Shown: one piece after another, positions 31,067 to 41,719 of the stretch | How positions within the stretch are numbered: position 1 is the first letter of the stretch | Layout of the letters: every line of letters starts with the position of its first letter | Assembly: GCA_025435555.1 (NCBI GenBank) | Contig: JAIWWG010000023.1 | Location: 339,032 to 403,031, forward strand | Reading direction: 5' to 3' | Source of the DNA: Chytriomyces cf. hyalinus JEL632 | Taxonomy: Eukaryota; Chytridiomycota; Chytridiomycetes; Chytridiales; Chytriomycetaceae | Length of the DNA: 64,000 bases | The notes under the pieces: generated by a model | What the model saw: only the letters and a program-made list of their open reading frames with translations | Databases searched by the model: none | Told to the model about the DNA's origin: nothing | Program-made: the position numbers and the translations under genes

Positions 31067-34000
31067 CTATAAACTCCGCTCTTCATCACTTGAAATGTCT
31101 GCCCGGCATAGAAATGAAGGCTCTGCCTGGGCTTCGTCATCGAGCCAACCAAGCGAGACGTCTTGTTCGTGTTTTTCCTCATCCTGCACGTCTTCGCCAA
31201 ACTCTTCAAGGTCCACGTCACTGTCTCCCAAAAACTCGCATGTGTCAATTCCGCCATCAGCATGCGCAGAATCCCACGCGGTAAATCCTTCCAAAAATAC
31301 ATTTCCACCGTCAGAATTGACACCCTCGTCGACATTTTCACTCCCATCAATTTCTAGAAATCCAACATCCGCCGCCCTCAAATAGCTTCGTTGACTTTGA
31401 CTCAAGTTGAGTAGACCTTGAGGTGATTCATCGTAACCAACAACTACGCTACTCATTTCTGGATGTCCTGGAATCAGTTCGCTCAAATCACTTGGTCCAG
31501 GAACAACCCCAGAGTCCAACCGAAACTGAGAAAATGCGCGACCGCTGTTATTGCTCATGTTGACTCCTCCGTTGCTGTGCATGCGACCAGCATGCATCGA
31601 TAATAGTGAGTCTAAAGGCCCCAGCGATGAGTCGGTCGCTTTTTTCGAGTCAGACTGCCGATGCGCATAGAAATCAGAAGCTGCGTCAGTCATGGATACA
31701 TGTTGGTCGGTTGGGATTTGGTCATGAAATTCGTTTGACTTGTGCGTCGTGTCCGAAAATTCAAAAAGCGATGCATCAACCGTTTGAAATGGCTGCCCAT
31801 GAGGCATTCGGGATGGAGACGAGTGGGGACTTTCGTACGTATCAGTCTCGTTGCCTTCGATTGTCATTTTATCGGGCCAAGCATCCAAAACATTGGCTGG
31901 CACGGTGTGTGCAGATACATTCGGCGAGCCATAATTGACCTTTTCAACAGAATTTGCAACAAGAAGTGGACTTTCACGGGTTGAGTTCGATAACTGAATG
32001 CTCATCAGTGCCAAATCAGCCGTGCTGAGCAATTGCTGCGAATGACAGGATTCAATTGCATCTGTCGCGTCTTCTGCCAATGAACACGCCCCAGTTGAGC
32101 CAGATGGTACAGTTTCTTCATGATGCGTTTCAGAATTGAGATCGCGGTCCGATCGTTGTGTTGTCCATGAGTCATACAAGTCGTCATCCATGTCAACTCC
32201 CACGCACGCCCCACTCCTCGCTGAAAAAGAACAATCTTCCCCATGACTTTCAAGCACACTGGCGTCTTCAACACTGCCATCTAAAGCCCCCGTTGTCAAA
32301 TTCAGGAATCCAGCTTCATCAGCAACAGATTCAAACACTTCTTTCAGGGCATGCTGGGCAGGACTCGGCGCTATTTGTATCGATTGCATGGCCCCTTCGA
32401 AATTTGGTTGACCATCGAAAGGATCATCCTGCATATGTACATCTTGCATCTGCTCATCCAGCACCTGCTCACCCTGCATCTGCTCATCCAGAAGCTGTTC
32501 ATCCAGCAGCTGCTCATCTGGAAGCTGCTCATCCAGGATCTGCTCATCCAGGATCTGCTCATCCAGGATTTGCTCATCCACTGGCTGCTCATTCAGTGAC
32601 TGCTCATTCAGTGGCTGCTCATCCAGGGGTTGCTCAAGCAGTGGCTGCTGATCCAGCAGCCTCTCATCCAGTGGGAGGTCATCCAGAATCTGCTCATCCA
32701 ATAAATCTCCATCCTCCAAGCAGTTGTCGAGAAGCAAGTCTTCGCCAGCGTCGTCCAGAGGTGGAAAATAGAATGACATATCATCCAATGGATTCGCAAG
32801 GGACATGTCCAAGAATCCAGTCTCGGCGAACAGGATCGCATTCTCTTCGTCTTGCGAAACGCTTGAAACAGATGAAGAATGTATGTGCTCAGCGAATTGA
32901 ACACGCGATTTCGGTTGTGCAGGCGACATTTTAACTTCGTTAACAAGATCCGCGTCATTCTGATGCATGAAGTCCGGTTCCGCCTCGTCTAAAATGTTAC
33001 TAATAGTTAAAGTCGGGTCTAAATGAGTAAAGGAAGGATTTTTATACCTAGCAATACCGCTTCTTGCATACTCCCAAACTCAGTGTCCAGCCAAGTTACT
33101 GTGTCAAACTCATTCCCTGGAGGATTTGAAGCTCTTCCAATTGATGCAGGTTTTGGGGTAGCATTGCGAAGTGTAAGACTGGGGCTGTTACGCGGCAGGG
33201 TTGTTGCATGTGTGCTTCTGACCTTTCTCACTGATTGCTTTTCCGGTGTGAGTTGTTGCGGCGCAGGCGCTGGACTGGACCGAGTCGGTGAGGATGGAGC
33301 TAATTTTTTTAAAGGAGTTCTCGCAATCTCTGCACGAGGATGAAAGGCGACGCTCCCTGTGTTCGACGAGAGATACATATAAATCAAAAGAAAGAACCTA
33401 ATGGACAGAAAAAGGCGCCACCTAATGTTGAAAAAGGGTCTTGACCAGATTCATTGTCGCAAAATCGAACAGACTTTTTGTCGCCAGGCGACCCTCTTGG
33501 GACGGCGGCGTAACTTGATGCGTCAGCCACAGATTGGACAATCTTTCATCACAGCGATGAAGCAACATTAAAAGCTTATTTCGAAAAAAGGATACAAAGT
33601 ACCTGATCAACCACGGCATCAACAACTGTCCGGCGCGGCCTAGCATTTCTGCTTATAACGCTCTTTTTGTCTTTGGGTAAATCTTTGCTCGATTCGTCTT
33701 TGGTCGGAATTTTTTTTCGAAGTGCTGGATATTTGGTCAAGTTGCGCTCAAAAAATGATAGTTTTCAAATCCAACTAACGGAATCTCTGGCTCTGCTTCC
33801 CTTTACGATGCGAATCAGGCGTATCCGTTGACATGTGGGCTGAAGCAGGTCGGGGAGAATCTATGGACAATGGCGATGCGCGGCGTGATCCAACACCGTT
33901 CAATGCTTTCGCCGCGACAGCTCTCCTCAGAGGAGTTACACCATCTGCGTATAGCATAAGTGATTCAACGAGACAGAACGATGAAGAAAATTTGAAAAAC

Positions 34001-36154
34001 GTTGATGTACTTTTCAATCCTTGCGGTGTTCCGTGCGTTCGATTCATTTCGAGCGCTGAACTTGCGCGTTTGGAGGTTTGATCCATTGGTTTCGAGCCCC
34101 CATTGTCGGATTCTCTTGCTGGCGCGATTACGCTAGGCCTTTCAACAGCGTCAAACAATTTCGCTCGGACGCTAGCACGCAGACTTGATACGGCGACCGG
34201 TGTGGCAGCCATAAATGCATCGGGTAGAATGGGGTGCCTAAAAGGTGACGTCTGGATGAAAAAATGCTTGATTGTTAAGCTTTCACTTGGGTTGCAGGGC
34301 GATGCACACCTTCCCCTTTTTGTTGAGGCGATCACGAAGGTTTAATTTTGGGGTTTCTGGAGCCAAGGTGAGCGAGGATAATTTGAGGGCGTGGCGCATT
34401 GCGTCTCCTGCTTGTCGCGCTTGCTGAGGAGAAGCGCAAAGTCGCGATTTTCTGTCGTTTTGTTGAATACAAACAGGTTGGAATGATGCGTGCCTTTGGC
34501 ACGATGATCTCACCGCTCGGTCTTCAGGGCCTCGATAGAAGAGTTTAAATCAGCCTGAATGTCATCGAGATCGCTCCTAACTATCTTTGATTCTTGGTGC
34601 ACTTCATTCAAAGTGCTCAAATTTGCTACAACTTGATCATCTGTGAAATGATATGAACCCCTTTCCTAATCTTGCGCTGAGCGATTAACATTTAAAACTT
34701 ACAGGCATAATTGACCTTTTCCGTATCTTGTGGCAGGTTCTCAGTCAAAGCTGAATGAATGTATCGCACGGAATAATCCCATAGCTTCGTCATGGCAACC
34801 AAATCTAAATCTCCAGCCACCATATTTGAATTCGAATCTGCGGTGGCAGAGCCGAGGAGCACTGTGGTTGACGCGGCTTTGTACGGAACGATCCTGTCCA
34901 TCTGCATATCATGTCGAAATTTTTCTGAAAGCTCCTGAGGTATTTCAAACCGAACATGGTCGCCGTGAAGCGAGTGCTTGTTGTTCCGGTCTTCCATAAC
35001 AGATGCAATTGTTTCTAAATATGGGATGGATTCATGCATGATTCTTTAGGTCTCCATACACTTTTCTGTCACTGATTGTTTCAGTATTAAGAGGTTGTTT
35101 CGCCTTACCCATGTTTTTTTCGTTCGTTGTAATCCAACTGAGCGTATCTTGCCATAACGTTTCCACAGTCTTCAGCTTTGCTCCGTGGATTCGCTCAATT
35201 TCTTCCAAGGTCGTGTATTTATCGCCATCGATTGTCAATGGGTGGTCAAGTAAGCTTTTGCGCGTGTTTGAGAGCTCATCCTGAAGCAACAAAATCATTG
35301 TCCAAGAAACGCAGTGAGCGAGTTTTGAGGGCTTGCAGAAAAAAAAAAGGAGACCATTTCCAAAAGCGCATCCGTGAAATCAGTTGATAGTCTAGTTCCA
35401 TAGTTTATCCAGGTGTGAATCTGCTCGTCGCGCAAAACTGCCAGCTCTTCAAACTGATCCACAAGAGAATCGGCTGACGCGAGGATTTCTTGCGACGGCG
35501 GAATGTGCGGCGCATAATCAGAATGGTTGTTCATGACAGATGAGACAGCATAGTTCGCGAGTGCCAGCATGACTTGCTCGTATCTGGGATGACATGATTT
35601 TTTTAAACATTTCGGTCGTGTTTTTTTTTTCGCCCGTCGCGCGGGCAGTTGCAAGTCTTTTTTTCTTTAACATCAAGCGACGAACCTTTCGCCGCGACAG
35701 TCATCGAAGCAGGAACGTCTGATAACGAGGAATGCCGGTAACGCGCCAGTTTTTTTCAGTGTTTCGAGAATCTTTGTGAATCCGTTTCGAAAGTCTCTTC
35801 TGTCGATGGCAGGCCATTGGAGAGCAACGTTCTGCGAGTGAGGAAAACATGGGCACCCAGTTAAAACGACATCCAGGTGAAATGACGGAGGTCAAGGAAA
35901 CAACAACTGCCAAAGCACATGCATGAAAGAATCCAGCAGCATGGAGTTCAACACTAGATACATGGAGCAACTAGTACCTCTGATTTCGCTTCTGCCGCCA
36001 CCTCGAGCAAGAAATGCGCGACTGCTTCAAAGACCTTCGGATTCGCACTCATCGACCCCCGCGCAAAGAGCGCATCCACTCCAACAACCAGTCTATGGCG
36101 TTCGCTTTCGCTGAATCGGAGAAGCTGAAGGGCGTTCAGGACGGCGTGCTGCAT
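31067..36154 (-). CDS. HAUS6: HAUS6-like augmin subunit with long LDEQ-repeat tail
   Basis: Augmin recruits gamma-tubulin to existing spindle microtubules. Twelve minus-strand exons: 36154-35978, 35831-35686, 35583-35355, 35280-35109, 35014-34703, 34640-34514, 34451-34310, 34251-33780, 33724-33603, 33542-33422, 33329-33072, 33018-31067; 1409 residues with all phases closing. The N-terminal 180 residues match the HAUS6 N-domain: ANPKVFEAVAHFLLE, LQWPAIDRRDFRNGF, then a R-x-S-C-F-D-D-x-R-G-E-R-Y region and EQVMLALANYAV. Coiled-coil-like helices follow, then Ser/Pro-rich disorder (RTPLKKLAPSSPTRSS). The 650-residue last exon is acidic and carries about 20 short LDEQ-type repeats. Long disordered C-termini are normal in HAUS6, but this repeat block is not. 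Splitting it into separate genes would leave exons without start codons. Confidence 0.75.
32440..32705 (-). repeat. 15-bp coding tandem repeat (LDEQ pentapeptides)
   Basis: On the plus strand the unit reads close to CTGCTCATCCAGGAT. On the coding strand it makes about 18-20 in-frame copies of a five-residue unit, [LIPM]-L-D-E-Q with N, P and G variants, near the start of the last exon of the HAUS6-like gene. Several adjacent copies (around 32530-32580) are nearly identical, which points to recent expansion. Confidence 0.9.
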
Positions 36155-36355
36155 TGGGCGATGTTGCGCTCAGGGGAGAAAGTACAGGAAAAATTGTTTT
36201 TTTTTGTATGTCCAGAAGACGACCTTCTCTTTAATAGTATCATCTTTGCCTCACAGATGTGAGACAAGGGATAATCACCCAAAAATGAGAAATAGATATA
36301 TGTAGAAGGAGGAAGTGTATAAAGAGAGGGAAAGAGAGTAAAATGATCGCCACGT

Positions 36356-38210
36356 TCATTCGCTTGTTCCAGTATTTGAATCGTCGACTCCAACTTCCTT
36401 CCCATTGCTGGGTTCCACATCGTGAGTTTCAGCGTTAATTTCACGCCCCTGATCCAAGTCTTCCAGATGTGATAAGTCGTTTCCATTCACGTGCAAAGCA
36501 CGCTCAGCCGCATTATCAGTCAAACAATTCTCATCCACGACGGCCTCTGAGTTCACAGTATCTCCAGGTTCCGGAACGTTCTCAACTTCCAAATCGCCAT
36601 TCCGAACAATATTCGCCTCCATATTTTCATCACCATCCAAAGTATCATTCTCTTCTGCCAGTAAGGCCCCAGCAGCTTCGTTCTCTTGCGCACCCAAATT
36701 ATTTCCGACAGACTCCTCCAACGATGGTCTCCGTTGCTTCACAATAAATGAAAAGGAAGCATCTCCATTTGCATGCCCAAGTAGTTTTGCCCAAGGATCT
36801 TCGAAACACGATCTCCCAACAAACGTCGCTGCATCAAACCGAACTTCGTATCCCACTCCACCACCTCCCATGAAACGATCCCCAGGATGTTCACTTCTTT
36901 CATAAGGCCCTCGGCTGTGATAATGTGAGTCGCCACGATGCCCACCGCCTCCATATCCACGATCTCCACCACTGTAAGGTAGCTGAGCATAAAAGCGGTC
37001 CCGATAATCAGGTCCACCACGCTCATAACGATCATACCTACCGTGACCACCAACTCTGGATGGAGGTCCCGAATCGTACCGACTTGGACCGAGGCTGCTG
37101 CGGGGAGGAGGATACGATGGTCCGCGTTCTCTGGATAAAGATGAGGAAGGAGGCGCGAGATGGGAGGGAGGAGGCGGACCTCCGGGGTATCGTGCACCGT
37201 AATCGTCGCGTGGGCGCTGCGATTCAGTCGCATTAACAATACGAACGCACCACAGAAAAGACGTGAAATATTCACCTTGGAACCTACAGGAGGTGCTCTG
37301 CGGTCATAATCTGACGCGCTTCGCCGCCAATCGTCGGGGGCACCACTTTGTCGGGGTGTATAACGATCAATTGACTCACGGGAGCCGTCTCTGCGGGGGG
37401 CGTATGAATCAGCCCCACGCTGAGACGATCTATCATGCGAAGAGGGCGCAGGAGGAAGATTTGGTCGAGGCGGAAGGGGGCTGGAGAAGGTTGAGGTTGA
37501 TGACGTCCGATTCGAAGAGGGTGCTGGTGCGGGGGCAGGAGAATTGACGGATTGCTGGTACGATAGGATTCCCATTGTCATCGGCATGTTCATGTTTGTA
37601 ATTGGCATGGGGATGGACATGAGATTGTGGTACGGCATCATCTGAGTTGCCGGTTGCGGAGCGGTTGGTAGAGGTGGTTGTTGTGTCAAAGTGATAGGAG
37701 CGTTCGGATTATAGTGAATAGGCTGGGCTACGTATGGCATTTGCACATGCGGGTAGAGCATCATATTCATTCCCATATTCATATTCATGTAGTTGGGATT
37801 CTGCTGGGCTGGCTGAGCGGGTTGGACAGGCTGCGTCGGTTGTACAGACTGAGCAGCTGGATTAGATGCATTGGCAGCCGTAGCCGCGGCAGTCCCGTAG
37901 TACGCAGCCCAAGCCGCCTGTTGCTGCTGTAGTTGGGTGTTGTAGGTGTTCAAGTTCATGTTGTACGTGTTCCTGGTGCAATGGAGAACATGAAACGCGT
38001 GAGTACAGCAAGACTTAAGACAGTCCAAGAGGGATGAGTTTGAGAAACACAGGCGGATGATGGGAACAAGACGCTTTTGAACGATGGAGCGAGTTCTGCT
38101 TCAAGCTCGCCGTAGTTTCCTTACTCCTCACACACAACTCACCAGGCTGCTTGCTGTTGCTGCTGTTGCTGTTGAGCGAGGGCATTCTTGTCGCTTGCCG
38201 CCTTTTGCAT
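36356..38210 (-). CDS. Low-complexity Q/M/P-rich protein with Arg/Gly-rich segment
   Basis: Not recognised as a named family. Model (minus): exons 38210-38143, 37972-37276, 37216-36356; 541 residues, frame closed. It starts MQKAASDKNALAQQQ and then repeats a motif across the first splice junction, QQQAAW followed by N-T-Y-N, and later QAAWAAYYG. A Met/Pro/Gln-rich part follows, then a long Arg/Asp/Tyr/Gly-rich stretch (DRRAPP, RYDRYERGGPDYRDR, GYGGGGHRGD) typical of RNA-binding disordered proteins. A short ordered block (GYEVRFDAATFVGRSCFEDP) and an acidic C-terminus close it. The AAWAAYY motif is reminiscent of the tyrosine motifs at the C-terminus of FUBP/KSRP proteins. An RNA-associated role is inferred. 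Confidence 0.6.
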
Positions 38211-38306
38211 CTCGGTTGGGCGAATTTAACTTGGATGGCAAAAGGGAAAAAAAAGGTGAATTAAAAAACACTTAAATAATTGCAGCATACATCAACAGCA
38301 AGCATC
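38211..38306. promoter_or_regulatory. Compact divergent promoter
   Basis: Only 96 bp separate the start codon of the minus-strand low-complexity protein and that of the plus-strand small secreted protein. The stretch is A-rich (GGGAAAAAAAAGG). Shared control is inferred from spacing. Confidence 0.35.
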
Positions 38307-38658
38307 ATGATCCAGTTCCTTCTCAGTCTGATGCTGGCGGCGGCGGCATTCAAGGTACGTTCTTCCAGAGACGCATAGTGTTTGTTTCAAAGTTTTTGAT
38401 GCTTGCATGTGCTGCCATTGCGTTGCCCAGACCGTCCCGACTTCTCAAAGCTTCCGAACGCATCTCTCCAATCTCGCCACCAATTCATCAAATGCCAATG
38501 AAGGCAGAAATCAAAATCTCGTTGGAAAGCTGGGACGTTTCATCGCCAAAGTGAAGCTCATCCGAACTCTTGCCAATCACCTTCAATTCATTCATGCTCA
38601 ATCATCTCCAAGGTCGTCGCACCACCGCTTCCTACTTTTAAAGTGGCAAATCTGGTGA
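38307..38658 (+). CDS. Small putative secreted peptide
   Basis: Unrecognised. Exon 1 (38307-38354) encodes exactly a hydrophobic signal-peptide-like start, MIQFLLSLMLAAAAFK. After a GTACGT...CCCAG intron, exon 2 (38431-38658) adds a basic stretch (LVGKLGRFIAKVKLIRTLAN) to give 91 residues. An alternative further intron (donor near 38612, acceptor before TGGCAAATC) would instead end in a Cys-containing tail. No homologue is recognised, so it could be a short secreted peptide or a misread stretch; the phase-perfect signal exon is the main support. Confidence 0.4.
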
Positions 38659-38734
38659 TTGCTGTCGTTGTAATCACTTCAGACTCACGTCTCTTTGCTG
38701 GGGCTTTCAACACGTGGGTTCAGCTGCCCTCTGA

Positions 38735-39744
38735 ATGGATTCCGAAAGTGTCTCAAGTAAACTCTTTTCTGAGTATTGCTCATTAACGCGCATTAACGAA
38801 TCATTTAATTGGTGCGCAAAGTTTTTGGGACTAGGCGAATCGTTAGACGATACATCCTCTCAGTCACTCGAAAACGAAGCTGAAGCATTGCATGAGCAGG
38901 CCATTAAGCGAAAGGCGGCTCGAGACTATTCCGAAGCTGCGCGTCTATTTTCCCGCGCTGCTCATTCCTTTTCAGGTACAAATTAACGACAGGACCCTTT
39001 CGAATTTCCCCCTGAAAGAAAAAGTTGCAAACAGCGGCAGAATCAGCCTCATACGAAGCAGCAAATTCCCACACGGAAGCTGCGAAATGCTACAACGTTC
39101 TCACACAATGGAACCATGCTCGTTCATCGAGTCTCGAGGCAGCAGCAATATACGAACGCTCGGATAAAACCTGGACCCGCGCCGCAGCAATCTACGAAAA
39201 ACTGGGAAGCGATGAACGAAGTCGCGGAGATTGCGTGCAAGCATTAGCGGATCTAGACAAGGCGCTGACACTGTACAGAGACGCTGGAGACTCACGCGCT
39301 TATCATGTTGACACTGCACGCGTGGACCTGCTGTGCACGCTCGGTCGATGCGCGGATGCAATCCCGCTTTTTGAAACGCTGTCTGCACATGCAATCACTA
39401 TTCCTACGCTCAAGTTTAGCGTGCGCTCGTTCTTGGGCAACGCGCTCTTTTGCAGAATTTCCATGCACGACCAAGCTGGGCTTGAGCGCGCATTGAATGC
39501 ATACACTGAAGAATACCCTCTATTTGCTGATGTCGAACCTATTTGGCGAATGTTTGTGCAGGCGTGGATTGCCGGTGATGTCGAGATTTTTGAGAGTGTG
39601 GAAGTCAAGTTTCGCATGATGAATACCGTTTCAAAGGGGTCTTGGCAGGACCGGAGCATATTGAGTGTGAAAGGTAATTTCTTTGAACTCCAACACACTC
39701 AACTGACTGACGCACGCCCAGAATCTCTTACTTCCTTGTGCTGA
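38735..39744 (+). CDS. SEC17: Alpha-SNAP (NSF attachment protein, Sec17)
   Basis: Adaptor that binds spent SNARE complexes and recruits the ATPase NSF/Sec18 for their disassembly during membrane fusion. Model: exons 38735-38975, 39035-39673, 39722-39744; 300 residues, close to the usual 290-295, frame closed. TPR-like helices run through the protein. Recognisable blocks are the N-terminal EAEALHEQAIKRKAARDYSE, AANSHTEAAKCYNVL, and the C-terminal LGNALFCRISMHD with ALNAYTEEYPLFAD, which fits the A-L-F-C / Y-x-x-x-x-P-x-F-x-D region of alpha-SNAP better than gamma-SNAP. The middle is divergent. The last coding exon is 23 nt. Confidence 0.82.
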
Positions 39745-39931
39745 CTGCACCCAACTAAATCAAGCTTCGAAACCAATAAATCGCCGTTCCAGTCAACTGA
39801 ATTAAATCATCTTTATTTCTGAATGAGATCGCTTGAAAGCCAAATAATATCTTCTGTTGTGTACTGTCCCAGCAGTTGTACTGATTTCTGTCGTTTTTTT
39901 TTTATGCAAATCGGCGTGTGTGTGAATGCAC

Positions 39932-41585
39932 TTATACTTGTCTCGAGTTAGTCGAATACATTGGGACATCGTATAACGGGGCACGATCCTCCACTTTCGC
40001 TGGAGCTTGTTCTCTAAGATGCTCAAATTCATTCGCCATTTTTTGACGTATGCGCTCCTCGTACGCCAAATCTTCTGATGAAGCCTCAGGTGTCGGAGAG
40101 GCGTGCATGGGCGTCGGAGAGACGTGCATGACTGGGCTCCAAGTCTCGTTTCCGGCAGGCGAATACGTGATGGCTGCAGAACGAGTGGCACCCGGAGCAA
40201 TAGGAAGGTCCCTTTGAAGCTCGCGCTCAATTTTTTTACGCAGTCCTTCTTCAGTTCTGACCCCTCCATTCGACAATGGTGTGGACACGATTGAAGGAGA
40301 GCCGAATACACCTTGTGCAGGTGCAACTACAGGAACTGCGTAAGTTCCAGTCATACTGGTCTGCCGCTGGTGCTGCTGTTGAGCGACGAGATACTGCTCA
40401 TACGCCCCAGGGTTTTCGGCAAAATAGTTCTGCCACTGCGCAGTGTAGTCTACGGCACCAGCGCCTGGTGCACTGCTGTCAGTGTAAGATTCGCCTTCCA
40501 TGGGCTGATTTTGGTGAGGCTGTGCATAGTATTGCTGGTATGACAGCGGATATTGTTGCTGATGGTATGACGATTGCTGGAGTTGCTGCTGCCGATAGGC
40601 TTCTTGTTGCTGTTGCTGCTGTTGCTGCTGTTGTTGTAATTGCTGTTTTTGCTGCTGTTGCTGTTTTTGTTGTTGCTGTTGTTGATGCTGTTGCTGTTGC
40701 TGTTGTTGAGCATAAGCGGCAGCGGTGTAAGGAGAAACTGCAGCTTCGGCGTCAGTGCCGGTCGCTCCATACATAATCTGATTTCGAACCATCGTGTTTG
40801 GCAGAGTGTCGGTGTTTGGGCCGCTGCTGACTCCATAATAGCGGTCGTTGTTGACGGGTTCCGGCAGTTCGCGTTGGCGGTGCATGAGGAGTTCAGGGCT
40901 ACCTCTGCGTTCACGCTCATCAACAATAAGTCGGACTGGCTGTTTTTAAGAAGAGAGGGCAGGGTGGGAAAGACAAGTATTGGTTCAGGTTGTTGGTGCT
41001 TGAGGCAAAGGAAAAAAATCGCCAATTATTGAGATCAGACGTCTTTTCAATCACCTGAATGTGATTGCCGCCTTCTCCGCCCGTATTTCGCGTTGCATTC
41101 TCGTACGCTTCATTAAAGCTCGCTATCTGTTTGCGTCTGCTCGCTCTTTGCGCCTTTGTGAAAAAGGAAATGGCGCCAATGAGAAGAATAAGGCCAGCGA
41201 TGCCCCCGACAATGCCTCCGATGAGTGCCCAATTGACTTGGTTGGGTGCGGCGGGTTTGACGGGGGGTGGGGCGGCCGATTCGCTTGTGAAGGTGGTGGT
41301 GGTGGTGGACGAAGGACTGAAGCTTGTCAAAGTGGTCGTCACAAATGCAGAGGTCGTGCTGGATGTGCTGGATGCTGTCGAGGAAGAGGAAGGGAGCCGG
41401 GAAGAGGAGGTGACTAACGATGCGAATGTCGAAGTGGATGATGCGGTTGTGGCCACTGGGGACCGCGACTGCTGCGAGATGGCAGAGGTGGTGGGTGGTG
41501 GGATGGATGAGACTGATGGTCTGGGAAGGAGCGTGGAGACTGAGGCTGCGACTGAGACTGAGGTGGTGGTGGTACGGGACGACAT
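39932..41585 (-). CDS. Single-pass S/T-rich membrane protein with polyQ tail and WQNYF motif
   Basis: Same architecture as the plus-strand array at 46287-62633. Model (minus): exons 41585-41055 and 40939-39932; 512 residues, frame closed. Residues 1-115 are almost entirely Ser/Thr/Ala/Pro, suited to heavy O-glycosylation. A Gly-rich helix at about 119-142 (WALIGGIVGGIAGLILLIGA) is followed by Lys/Arg, so the N-terminus should face outside. No separate signal peptide is seen. The cytosolic tail has a polyQ tract, then DYTAQWQNYFAENPGAYEQY, matching the C-terminal motif of the array genes, and a charged end (EERIRQKMANEFEHLREQ). It resembles Mid2/SKG6-type wall sensors in layout only. The ligand is unknown. 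Confidence 0.7.
40590..40710 (-). repeat. CAG/CAA polyglutamine-coding tract
   Basis: Long stretch of mixed CAA/CAG codons, interrupted by H, K and L, in the cytosolic tail of the minus-strand membrane protein. Codon mixing suggests selection for the amino acid rather than simple slippage. Confidence 0.85.
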
Positions 41586-41719
41586 GGTTGGTGACTGTTC
41601 AAGCGCGCAAAATGAGGGATAATAAAAAGAGATTAAATGGTGACACGGGTGCTTGACGTTTACGTTCGGACACAAACAAACGCGACACAAACAAACAGCG
41701 TTTATTCTCGGACTTATTC

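Noticed and set aside
32158-32934. Plus-strand 258-codon frame rich in AHP repeats (32158-32934)
   Set aside because: It is the antisense reading of the LDEQ repeat; the minus-strand frame is longer and belongs to a spliced gene.
33019-33047. A 29-nt intron in the HAUS6-like gene
   Set aside because: It would keep the frame but is shorter than any other intron here. A GTATGC donor 24 nt upstream gives a 53-nt intron with the same phase.
31067-33390. Separate minus-strand gene for the LDEQ-repeat protein (securin-like or other)
   Set aside because: Its first exon has no convincing start codon. In-frame splice junctions (33072/33018, 33422/33329, 33603/33542, 33780/33724) connect it to the HAUS6-like exons with every phase matching.
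41065-41622. Plus-strand Val/Asp/Glu-rich frame of 185 codons
   Set aside because: Antisense of the Ser/Thr-rich ectodomain; Ser/Thr codons read as Val/Glu/Asp on the other strand. The same holds for 50935-51537 and 52702-52986.
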